DNA from: JABGPL01 sp964387885
Lineage (GTDB): Bacteria; Electryoneota; AABM5-125-24; Hatepunaeales; Hatepunaeaceae
Length of the DNA: 64,000 nucleotides
Assembly: GCA_964387885.1 (NCBI GenBank)
Contig: CAYLYZ010000011.1
Coordinates: 15,116 to 79,115 of the forward strand
Reading direction: 5' to 3'
In this document: in pieces, positions 42,512 through 50,243 of the stretch
Layout of the letters: the number at the start of each line of letters is the position of its first letter
Position numbering within the stretch: the stretch's first letter is position 1
Made by a program: the position numbers and the translations under genes
Notes under the pieces: model-generated
What the model saw: only the letters and a program-made list of their open reading frames with translations
Told to the model about the DNA's origin: nothing
Databases searched by the model: none

Positions 42512-43951
42512 CTATGGTTTGTAAACAATATCCATCTGTCGCGCTGCAAGCACCTCGTTAAGTCTGGATACCGGGGTGGTTACAGGTGCCTCTCGCATTT
42601 TGTCAGGATCGTTCTGGGCTTCTTCATCAATTTTCAGCATAACATCGATAAACCTGTCAAGAGTTTCCAGCGATTCCGTTTCTGTCGGTTCTATCATCAG
42701 TGCTTCATGGACAATCAACGGGAAGTTGACTGTCGGTGCGTGAATATCAAAGTCGAGTAATCGTTTGGCGATATCTACAGCTTTCAAGCCGTGTGTGTTT
42801 TGATTGTCCGCTGAGAATACAACCTCGTGCATGCTAATCCCATCAAATGGCAGCTTATATTTGCCTTCAAGAGAATGACGGACATAGTTCGCGTTTAATA
42901 TCGCAAGCTCGGAGGCTTTCTTTAAACCATCAGGTCCAAGTGCCCGGATATAGGCATGGGCGCGGACGAGCATAGCGAAGTTGCCGTAAAAGGAGTGAAC
43001 CGTGCCTATGGACTGTGGACGATCCCAATCAAAATCATACCTGCCATCATCATCTTTGACAACTTTTGGACGCGGGAGAAATGGTTCAAGCAATGAAACA
43101 ACGCCCACTGGACCGGAACCCGGACCGCCACCCCCATGAGGTGTGGAAAAGGTTTTATGCAGGTTCAGGTGCACAATGTCGAAACCCATACCCCCCGGTC
43201 GGGAAAGTCCCATCAGGGCATTCATATTGGCACCGTCCATGTAAAGTAATGCTCCAGCTTCGTGAACTGCTGCAGCAACCTCATCAATCTCATCTTCGAA
43301 CAATCCGAGAGTGTTTGGATTAGTTACCATTAACGCCGCGACATCATCATTTAATGCTTCCCTCAATCCGGACAAATCTATCCTTCCATCGGCTTTTGAT
43401 GGGATTGATGCCGGAGTGTAACCTGCCATAACAATTGAAGCCGGATTAGTGCCATGCGACGAATCGGGCGTCAGGACTATCTTACGTGGATTGCCATTTG
43501 CTTCATGAAAAGCTCGGGCAACGAACATCCCGGTTAACTCACCATGCGCTCCTGCCGCCGGCTGTAATGTCATTGCCGGCAAACCGGTAATTTCACACAG
43601 GAATTCTTCGAGCTTGTATAGAAGCTCAAGCGCACCCTGTATGGTTACTATCGGTTGATGCGGGTGCAGTCCTGCAAAATTCGGAAGTGCTGCTAACGCT
43701 TCATTTATCTTTGGATTGTACTTCATAGTACACGATCCGAGCGGATAGAAACCTTTATCGACATGATGATTCAGTGTCGAAAGGTTAATAAAATGACGCA
43801 TTACCGCCGGTTCTGCAACCTGGGGTAAATCCAGGTCATCCCGCAGCAGATGTGCCGGTGGTCCCGCTACATCCGCAGGTAGATCATCATGTGGGCTATA
43901 CCCACAGCTAAGTGCCGGTCGATCTGACTCGAAAATTAATGGTATTGACAT
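42512..43951 (-). CDS. gcvPB: Glycine dehydrogenase (decarboxylating) subunit 2, GcvPB
   Basis: 479 residues from ATG 43951. A longer frame to 44089 begins inside a palindrome (its M-A-D-E-G-V-C-Q is the repeat translated) and is rejected. The C-terminal half of the P-protein: F-Y-P-L-G-S-C-T-M-K-Y-N-P-K, Q-P-A-A-G-A-H-G-E, D-S-S-H-G-T-N-P-A-S, and the PLP lysine in N-L-H-K-T-F-S-T-P-H-G-G-G-G-P-G-S-G-P. With GcvPA it decarboxylates glycine and passes the aminomethyl group to GcvH. gcvPA, gcvT and gcvH are not in this window, so the system is split. Confidence 0.95.
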   Translation of the reverse strand: MSIPLIFESDRPALSCGYSPHDDLPADVAGPPAHLLRDDLDLPQVAEPAVMRHFINLSTLNHHVDKGFYPLGSCTMKYNPKINEALAALPNFAGLHPHQPIVTIQGALELLYKLEEFLCEITGLPAMTLQPAAGAHGELTGMFVARAFHEANGNPRKIVLTPDSSHGTNPASIVMAGYTPASIPSKADGRIDLSGLREALNDDVAALMVTNPNTLGLFEDEIDEVAAAVHEAGALLYMDGANMNALMGLSRPGGMGFDIVHLNLHKTFSTPHGGGGPGSGPVGVVSLLEPFLPRPKVVKDDDGRYDFDWDRPQSIGTVHSFYGNFAMLVRAHAYIRALGPDGLKKASELAILNANYVRHSLEGKYKLPFDGISMHEVVFSADNQNTHGLKAVDIAKRLLDFDIHAPTVNFPLIVHEALMIEPTETESLETLDRFIDVMLKIDEEAQNDPDKMREAPVTTPVSRLNEVLAARQMDIVYKP

Positions 43952-44061
43952 CTTTATAACTCTATCTTGAATGGCTTTGTTTGTGTTTAGAGTACAGGTT
44001 TTAGCCTGAAGTACTTCCAATGCATGGGAGTGCGGACATTCTTGTCTGAGAATGCCTGAAT

Positions 44062-44089
44062 CGCGCTGGCAGACGCCCTCGTCTGCCAA
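44062..44089. repeat. Single GGCAGACG palindrome unit
   Basis: CGCGCTGGCAGACGCCCTCG with GTCTGCCAA; inverse orientation to the 39850 copy. Confidence 0.65.
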
Positions 44090-44110
44090 TTAAGTCGTTG
44101 TTTTTCCATT

Positions 44111-44302
44111 GGGCGGGGACGAGACCTTTGAAATATTCATGGTTTTCCTCTGTTCCTGTGATTTTCCAGGAGTAGTCATTTCATAAGTGCTTGTGTATTC
44201 TGGATGCACTTCGCGAGCGAAGCAGATATCCCGCCTTCGCGGGAACGACGTGCTTTCACAAGAATTGAATATCTCAAAGAACTCGGGGACGCCTGTCGAC
44301 AC
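44111..44302. repeat. ~192-base inverted-ended element, copy B
   Basis: Nearly the same as copy A (30410-30603) across its whole length, including ATTCTGGATGCACTTCGC and the CCGCCTTCGCGGG hairpin; ends GGGGACGAGACCTTTG and GGGGACGCCTGTCGACAC are imperfect inverted repeats. Confidence 0.75.
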
Positions 44303-44392
44303 ACTTTTCTTCATTCTCGGACAGGCTGGGAATGTCCGTCCTCACCTCCACATTGAGTATCCTGTTTATCCTGAACATCCCAGTTCAGCTTT

Positions 44393-46186
44393 TCAGTCGA
44401 TCCCATTTTCCGCAAACTGCAACTTGTGCAGCCTTGCGTAAATTCCATCCTGTTTCATCAATTCAGCATGTGTTCCCGTTTCTTGAATCATGCCTTTGTG
44501 CAGGACTATGATCCGGTTGGCATTTCGTATTGTCGAAAGCCTGTGTGCAACAACCAGTGTTGTCCTGCCCTGCATTAACCTGTCAAGAGCTTCCTGAATG
44601 TAATGCTCGGTCTCTGTATCAACTGCCGCAGTAGCTTCATCGAGCAGCAAAAGCGGAGGGTTTGCTGCGAGAGCTCTGGCAATTGCAATCAGTTGTTTCT
44701 GACCTCCCGACAATCGTGCTCCCCTTTCTCCAACCGGTTCGTGAATTCCCTCAGACAGTTCATTCACAAAAGTCAGAGCATTGGCTTGCTCGAGTGCAGT
44801 ATCAAGAACATCACCGCATCGATCCTTTTCACCCAGAGTGACGTTTTCCGCAATTGAACCGCTGAACAGGAAAACATCTTGCAGTACTACACCAAATGCA
44901 CGTCGCAAACTATTCTGGTCAAAACTACGGATATCTTTACCGTCAAGTAGAATCCTGCCCGATGTTGTTTCCCAGAACCTGAGCAGCAAACTTATTAATG
45001 TAGTCTTACCTGCGCCCGTTGCTCCGACCACTGCAACGGTCTCTCCGGGCTCAATCTTAAAAGATACATTTTTTAAGATTGCTTCGCCAGATTTATATTC
45101 AAAACCAACATCATCAAACTCAACATTTCCACTCACTCTGTCTATATCTTCAGGCTGACCGGGATTATTGATTTCAGGTTCCTTGTCAAGCAGCCAGAAC
45201 ACCCGTTCAGCAGCTGCCATTGCAGCTTGCATGGTATTATACTTCTCGCTGAGATCACGGATGGGTCTGAAAAATCGCTCAGAGTACTGAAGGAAAGCTA
45301 CAAAAGCACCCCAGGTCAATGCATCCTCTTTGATCATTAAACCACCTGCCAACAAAATAAGCGCAGTAGCAAGTACCGACAGGAAACTTATAGCGGGGAA
45401 GAATAAGGCGAAATATCGAATTGCCTGTCTGTATGCGTTCCTGAAAACCTCGCTCCGTTTCCGGAATTCTCTTAAGGTCTCATGCTCGCGCATGAACAGT
45501 TGAACCGTTCGTATGCCGCTGATGTTCTCCTGCATGTGACCGTTAAGCTGTGCCAGTGCTTCACGAATCGTTCTGAAAGTTACCCTGACCTTTTTTCGGA
45601 AAGCGATTACGGCTCCAAATATCAATGGAACGACGATAAATGTGACAAGTGCAAGCTTAGAATTCAGTACAAGAAGGACTATCACAATTCCAAGCAGCAT
45701 GAACAGGTCACCAAATATGGCTATAATACCACTTGACAGAAGTTCAAAGAGGTTTTGCACATCGTTAGTAACCCGTGTCATCAACCACCCGACAGGCCGC
45801 GAATCGATAAATTTAATGTCCTGACGGAGCAGATGTTTGAAGAGCTTGGTTCTCAGGTCAAAAATTACCGTCTGACCGATCCATTGCATCAGATAAGTTT
45901 GGATAAATCTAAGTATAAAGGTCAGGACGATGAGTCCTATGAAAACCATCGCAATTGTTCCCAAACCATCTAACTGTTTAATGGCGATGTAATTATCAAT
46001 TCCATGTTTCAAGACCAATGGACCTGCAAGTTCAACTGCAACTGTAACAAACAGCAACAGCACGGCAAGAACGACATAATACTTGATTGGCTTTACGAAT
46101 TCGAGCAACCTGCGCATGAGACGGGCGTCATAGGCCTGTCCCATAATGTCATCGTCGGGGCCGAGTTGGTAGTTGCCTTTACTCAT
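44393..46186 (-). CDS. ABC exporter, catalytically complete half (heterodimer partner)
   Basis: 597 residues: six membrane segments in the first ~320 residues, then the ATPase domain with Walker A G-A-T-G-A-G-K-T-T, signature L-S-G-G-Q-K-Q, Walker B L-L-L-L-D-E-A-T (catalytic Glu present), and switch H-R-L-S-T. An exporter of the MsbA/LmrA/BmrD group. Its start overlaps the partner's stop by ATGA, so the two halves are made together. The partner has a degenerate site, so this half should supply most hydrolysis, as in TM287/288 and BmrCD. Substrate unknown (drugs, lipids or peptides). Confidence 0.93.
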   Translation of the reverse strand: MSKGNYQLGPDDDIMGQAYDARLMRRLLEFVKPIKYYVVLAVLLLFVTVAVELAGPLVLKHGIDNYIAIKQLDGLGTIAMVFIGLIVLTFILRFIQTYLMQWIGQTVIFDLRTKLFKHLLRQDIKFIDSRPVGWLMTRVTNDVQNLFELLSSGIIAIFGDLFMLLGIVIVLLVLNSKLALVTFIVVPLIFGAVIAFRKKVRVTFRTIREALAQLNGHMQENISGIRTVQLFMREHETLREFRKRSEVFRNAYRQAIRYFALFFPAISFLSVLATALILLAGGLMIKEDALTWGAFVAFLQYSERFFRPIRDLSEKYNTMQAAMAAAERVFWLLDKEPEINNPGQPEDIDRVSGNVEFDDVGFEYKSGEAILKNVSFKIEPGETVAVVGATGAGKTTLISLLLRFWETTSGRILLDGKDIRSFDQNSLRRAFGVVLQDVFLFSGSIAENVTLGEKDRCGDVLDTALEQANALTFVNELSEGIHEPVGERGARLSGGQKQLIAIARALAANPPLLLLDEATAAVDTETEHYIQEALDRLMQGRTTLVVAHRLSTIRNANRIIVLHKGMIQETGTHAELMKQDGIYARLHKLQFAENGID

Positions 46187-47961
46187 AACTCCTCCAACTC
46201 CTCGGCTATTCTCTGACGGGTGAACATTGAAGTATATAAGCCATTTGCTGCAAGTAGTTCTGAATGTGAGCCGACTTCGGCTAATTTGCCGTTTTTCAGA
46301 ACGAGGATTATACCAGCCTGCTCGGCTGCAGCGAGGCGGTGGGTGACGAAAAGGGTTGTTCGTCCCCGGAGTCGTTTCTTCAGGTTGTTTAAAATTCGGG
46401 TTTCGGTATCTGTGTCGACTGCCGATAAGGCATCGTCAAGTACCAGAATTGGTGGATCCATCAGGAGTGCCCGTGCCAAGGTCAAGCGTTGCTGCTGACC
46501 TCCGGAAAGTGTAACTCCCCTCTCACCAATTATTGTATCGTATCCATCCGGAAGATCCTCAATCTCTGGTGCGAAACATGCAGCCTCTGCAGCAGCAACG
46601 ACTTCCGAATCGGTCGCTTCCGCGTTACCAATGCAGATGTTCTCGCGGATCGATGCGGAAAACAAAAATGGTGTTTGATCGACATATCCGATTTGCTTTC
46701 GAAGCTCCGGGACAGACAATTGTTCCCAGTTTTTGCCATTTACCAGGATTTCTCCGCTTTGAGGACTATACAAACGTGGCAACATTCTTACTAAGGTGCT
46801 TTTCCCCGATCCGACCTGCCCAACTATGGCTGCGGTTGCCCCGGCAGGAATTGTAATGCTGATATCGGAAAGTACTTTCGGCTCATTATCCCGGTAGCGG
46901 AAGGTTAAATTTTTATATGAAATTTCCGGAGCTGACAGTTTACCGGTCTGACTTTGAGATTTCCCTTCAGCTGAAAGTTTTTCATCCTGCGAAAACTGGG
47001 GTGATAGAGTAAGTATATCCTGCAACCTCTTGTCAGATGCTTTGCCTCTTTGATACAGGTGAGTCAACCAACCAAGGGCGATCATTGGCCAGGTCATTAA
47101 CGACAGGTAACTCATAAACGCGACGAACTCACCAAGTGTCATCAAGTCCATTGATATTCGCTGTCCACCTACCCATAGTATCCCGACAGTTCCCAACCCA
47201 ATGAGCATTCCGAGCAGTGGCATGAACATCGACTGCATTTTAGCAACAACCATACTTCGCTCAAAATACTCTCGACAGATGTTGTCAAAGCTGTCAGATT
47301 TGTTTTCTTCGCGAACGAAAGCCTTAATCACACGTATTCCGGTGATGTCCTCCTGGACGTTACTCGTAAGTATGCTGTATGTTTCCTGTTGACGAATATT
47401 GGCATGGTGTAGTTTTCTTGCAACCAGGAAAACCGAAGTTCCTATCAAAGGTGCGAGTAGTAATATCCACATTGCGAGGACTTTATCGAGAATAACCATC
47501 ATAATTCCCGAAAAGGTCATGATTAAGAGAGTATTAAACGCATACAACAGGGCGGGACCGACTACCATTCGCACTCGTTCTATATCCTCGGTCGTGTGCG
47601 TCATTAAGTCGCCGGTATGACTCTGATCGTAATAACCGGGTGACATGTCCAGCAGGTGGCTGAAGAAGTTTGCGCGGAGATCACTTTCGAAGAATCTCGA
47701 TACGGTGATAACGAGATCCCGCATGTAAAAACGAAAAATACCACCAACACCGGCGGCAAGGATCAAAATTCCGGTCAGAATTAACAGCACACTCGTCGAC
47801 TGATTGGTCTGGAGGTTGTCTATACCCTGTTTGAGAAGCATCGGACTGACGACATCAAAAGCAGCAGCAACTCCGGATGCACAGATCCCGAGTATCAGTT
47901 TAGTTTTATATGGACGTAATCCCCGAATTAACCTCCGGGGAAATTCTGAAGTCTGGTTGAT
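46183..47961 (-). CDS. ABC exporter, half with degenerate catalytic site (heterodimer partner)
   Basis: Six membrane segments then an ATPase domain with Walker A G-Q-V-G-S-G-K-S-T, signature L-S-G-G-Q-Q-Q, and Walker B L-V-L-D-D-A: the catalytic glutamate is Asp, the usual sign of the non-hydrolysing half of a heterodimeric exporter. The first canonical start is ATG 47841, but that would delete the elbow helix and part of the first membrane segment. In frame upstream lies the missing N terminus (R-R-L-I-R-G-L-R-P-Y-K-T-K-L-I-L-G...) with no ATG, GTG or TTG. An ATC at 47961 sits 7 bases after AAGGA and 16 bases after the upstream gene's stop. I take it as the start, giving 592 residues. Confidence 0.85.
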   Translation of the reverse strand: MNQTSEFPRRLIRGLRPYKTKLILGICASGVAAAFDVVSPMLLKQGIDNLQTNQSTSVLLILTGILILAAGVGGIFRFYMRDLVITVSRFFESDLRANFFSHLLDMSPGYYDQSHTGDLMTHTTEDIERVRMVVGPALLYAFNTLLIMTFSGIMMVILDKVLAMWILLLAPLIGTSVFLVARKLHHANIRQQETYSILTSNVQEDITGIRVIKAFVREENKSDSFDNICREYFERSMVVAKMQSMFMPLLGMLIGLGTVGILWVGGQRISMDLMTLGEFVAFMSYLSLMTWPMIALGWLTHLYQRGKASDKRLQDILTLSPQFSQDEKLSAEGKSQSQTGKLSAPEISYKNLTFRYRDNEPKVLSDISITIPAGATAAIVGQVGSGKSTLVRMLPRLYSPQSGEILVNGKNWEQLSVPELRKQIGYVDQTPFLFSASIRENICIGNAEATDSEVVAAAEAACFAPEIEDLPDGYDTIIGERGVTLSGGQQQRLTLARALLMDPPILVLDDALSAVDTDTETRILNNLKKRLRGRTTLFVTHRLAAAEQAGIILVLKNGKLAEVGSHSELLAANGLYTSMFTRQRIAEELEEL

Positions 47962-47977
47962 GGTTGTTTCCTTAAAA

Positions 47978-49246
47978 CTAACGCTTATTGCTGCTTAATG
48001 GCAGTGACCTGTAACCTGTGTCTGACTGCATCCGTTGTGCTTCCGACCGGCTTGGAAGCAGGAGACATATCTGTTTTGCAAAACTCCTGAAATCCAGATC
48101 TCCGCTGAATCGCCATTCGTTCTCTGAAATCCAGTTATTCGTGTTACTATCACCCTTTTGTTCAATCTGCGAAGTGTTACGACCGGAGAATTGGAAATAT
48201 GGCTTGTCTTCATCACTCAGCTCGTAGTAAAAATCCTTCTTCCCGTAAATTACCGGTCTTATTCCTATATCCGTCAGAATACTCCTGGGAATTGCAATGC
48301 CGTACGGTTCGTAATTCCAGTGCCCGAGTGCTGAGCGATAACGGATGTTCTTCAGAGTATAACATGGGGGAGATGACGTAAACGATATCGTCGGTTCACC
48401 CGCTCTGATCATCCGACCTTCACCTCTCAAGACTCCGGATGAAATTATCTGCTTGAGAGTATTGAATCCATCGCGCGGATTGCCGGATTCGGATTCAAGG
48501 AGCTCTGTAAAATAGTCCGCTTCCGACTCACCTGGCCATGGACCATATACGCCCCGTGTCCAATGAATCAGGTACTCGATATCTTCTGTCTCGATGGGAT
48601 TACTACAATCTTCCCTTAAATGGAGCCATCCGGGTTTTGGTCTTCCCGGATAGCGAGTTTCAAATTGGTGGTTAATGTCATCGGCATTTTCCGCTAAGTC
48701 ATTCCAGTAACTCCCTTTCCGCAATGCAATTGGCAGCCGGTAATGTGCAAGATTAAAAGCCACCATATCCCTCAAATGCATATTGTGAGCTTTTGTGAGC
48801 TTATCGTCGGACAATGGCTGCAGAAATGTCGAGCTTTTTTCATCAAGCTCGAGCCGACTGATTATACTCTGAATTTTTTCTAATGTTCCGGACAATCGAT
48901 CTGGTGGGAGCACAATCCAGACGGGGATTTTACGACGTGCAGCATACCATGTGATATACTCCCAGCCAATCAATCCAACGCTCGAAACGACAGTATAGTT
49001 TTGCTTTCCCGCCCATTCAACTGCCTCCCTGACCGAAGCCAGCCATTTATCATCCGCCCGTGTACGTTTCGGTAACCTTGATAGCAGCAGCACAACACGC
49101 CTGCAGCTCAAATCCGGTTCTGCGCCTGCAACAGCCAGAGAATGAGCAGGTTTATCAGAATTGCCTTTTTGAAAATCCAGTTGATAAGCCCAGAAAGAGG
49201 AGCAATTTTCCCATCGATTTACGGTTATTGTCCGAATCATAATCAT
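47978..49246 (-). CDS. Conserved protein of unknown function, possible DprA/SLOG-like N-terminal fold
   Basis: 422 residues, not recognised with confidence. The N-terminal half (about 50-140) looks like a Rossmann-type domain: a V-V-L-L-L-S-R-L strand, a helix, V-V-S-S-V-G-L-I-G-W-E, then A-A-R-R-K-I-P-V-W-I-V-L-P-P, reminiscent of DprA/SLOG nucleotide-binding domains. The C-terminal half has I-S-S-G-V-L-R-G-E-G-R-M-I, Y-G-I-A-I-P-R, R-P-V-I-Y-G, and W-I-S-E-N-E-W-R-F-S-G-D, a pattern (E-x-E-W-R) seen in AbiGi/DUF2971-like proteins tied to abortive infection. Both resemblances are weak. No signal peptide. Upstream of, and probably co-transcribed with, the ABC exporter. Confidence 0.6.
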   Translation of the reverse strand: MIMIRTITVNRWENCSSFWAYQLDFQKGNSDKPAHSLAVAGAEPDLSCRRVVLLLSRLPKRTRADDKWLASVREAVEWAGKQNYTVVSSVGLIGWEYITWYAARRKIPVWIVLPPDRLSGTLEKIQSIISRLELDEKSSTFLQPLSDDKLTKAHNMHLRDMVAFNLAHYRLPIALRKGSYWNDLAENADDINHQFETRYPGRPKPGWLHLREDCSNPIETEDIEYLIHWTRGVYGPWPGESEADYFTELLESESGNPRDGFNTLKQIISSGVLRGEGRMIRAGEPTISFTSSPPCYTLKNIRYRSALGHWNYEPYGIAIPRSILTDIGIRPVIYGKKDFYYELSDEDKPYFQFSGRNTSQIEQKGDSNTNNWISENEWRFSGDLDFRSFAKQICLLLPSRSEAQRMQSDTGYRSLPLSSNKR

Positions 49247-49357
49247 ATAAAATATGAAAGTAATTAGATTTAAGCTATGGATTAATAGTTATAAAACCTG
49301 ACTTACTAAAGTTTCAAGTTCTATCCATCATTTTCTTTGAAGCTTAAGGGTGTTCAC

Positions 49358-49386
49358 TTGACAGTTGTGATTAATTTCCTTAATTT
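49358..49386 (+). promoter_or_regulatory. Probable promoter of the cyclase array
   Basis: TTGACA (49358-49363), 17-base spacer, TAATTT (49381-49386), about 75 bases before the first cyclase ATG. Lies in the divergent gap between the minus-strand unknown gene and the plus-strand cyclases. Confidence 0.55.
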
Positions 49387-49460
49387 TAGCAAAACTTACG
49401 ATAACAAACCTCAGCTTCTACCAAAACGTCAATTTTGGTCCAAATAACGGAATTCAATCC

Positions 49461-50231
49461 ATGTTCGACGAACTCGACCAACTGTTAGCCTCTGATGCGT
49501 TCACAAAAAAGGAAGCTAAATCCACACTCAAACTGAAAGAAGGTGAACGGCGGGAAGTATGTATTCTCTTCGCTGATGTCAAAGGATTTACGGCACTTTC
49601 CGAACGACTTGACCACGAGGAAGTGCATACCATTCTTGATAAGTTGATGCAGCTATTTACTGTTCGAATCAACCATTATGGCGGATACGTGGACAAGTAC
49701 GAGGGTGATCTCGTGATGGCGTTGTTCGGAGCGAAAATTGCCACCGAACGGGACACTGAGCGCGGGATCTATGCTGCTTTGCAAATGCTGGAAATTCTTG
49801 ATCAGTTCAATATGCTGTTGGAAAAGAAACTTGGTTTGGAAAACCGCCTCGATGTCAGGATCGGTATCAATACCGGCTGGGTCACGACCGGGAAAGTTGG
49901 AGAGAAACGTGAGGGGGATTTCACTGTTTATGGTGATGCGGTAAATGTTGCCTCGCGAATGGAATCGAATGCTCCGATAAACCGGATCATGCTGCCTGAA
50001 AAAACCATGAAGATCGTCGAGGAGACATTTGACTTTGATGATTATGGCGAGATAGAAGTCAAAGGCAAAGCTAAACCGATCTCCGTCTTTCTTGTCAAAG
50101 GTCTAAAATCCGAACGACTTCACCGATGGCAGTTAAGACGATCCAGGTATGTTGGCAGAGACAAAGAAATTGCCTTTTTAACCGAAAAGTATGAGTCGAT
50201 CAAAGATCGTATCTCCGATTCGGAGTTCTAG
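49461..50231 (+). CDS. Class III adenylate/guanylate cyclase domain, 5' part of a gene split by TAG
   Basis: 256 residues. Class III catalytic domain at about 30-205: metal Asp in F-A-D-V-K-G-F-T (D39), second metal Asp in E-G-D-L-V (D83), and G-D-A-V-N-V-A-S-R with the transition-state Asn and Arg, so it should be active. After it comes the linker V-G-R-D-K-E-I that normally leads straight into an ATPase domain. Translation stops at TAG 50229-50231, and the same frame continues at once into the ATPase–TPR part (E-Y-K-P-M-L-I-G-V-K-G...). The two are one gene interrupted by a single stop codon: a recent nonsense mutation, readthrough, or recoding. Confidence 0.88.
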   Translation: MFDELDQLLASDAFTKKEAKSTLKLKEGERREVCILFADVKGFTALSERLDHEEVHTILDKLMQLFTVRINHYGGYVDKYEGDLVMALFGAKIATERDTERGIYAALQMLEILDQFNMLLEKKLGLENRLDVRIGINTGWVTTGKVGEKREGDFTVYGDAVNVASRMESNAPINRIMLPEKTMKIVEETFDFDDYGEIEVKGKAKPISVFLVKGLKSERLHRWQLRRSRYVGRDKEIAFLTEKYESIKDRISDSEF

Positions 50232-50243
50232 GAATACAAACCA

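Larger units (their letters stand above)
43952..44392. other. Gene-free stretch with two repeat elements
   Basis: 441 bases between gcvPB and the ABC exporter operon. Holds the palindrome 44062-44089 and inverted-ended element copy B (44111-44302). The bases next to the gcvPB start should hold its promoter; I see none with confidence. Confidence 0.5.

Noticed and set aside
43952..44089. N-terminal extension of GcvPB
   Set aside because: Starts inside a palindrome and has no similarity to the family; ATG 43951 fits homologues.
44187..44441. Plus-strand frame beginning M-L-V-Y-S-G-C-T-S
   Set aside because: Translation of the 44111-44302 repeat and of the ABC gene's reverse strand.
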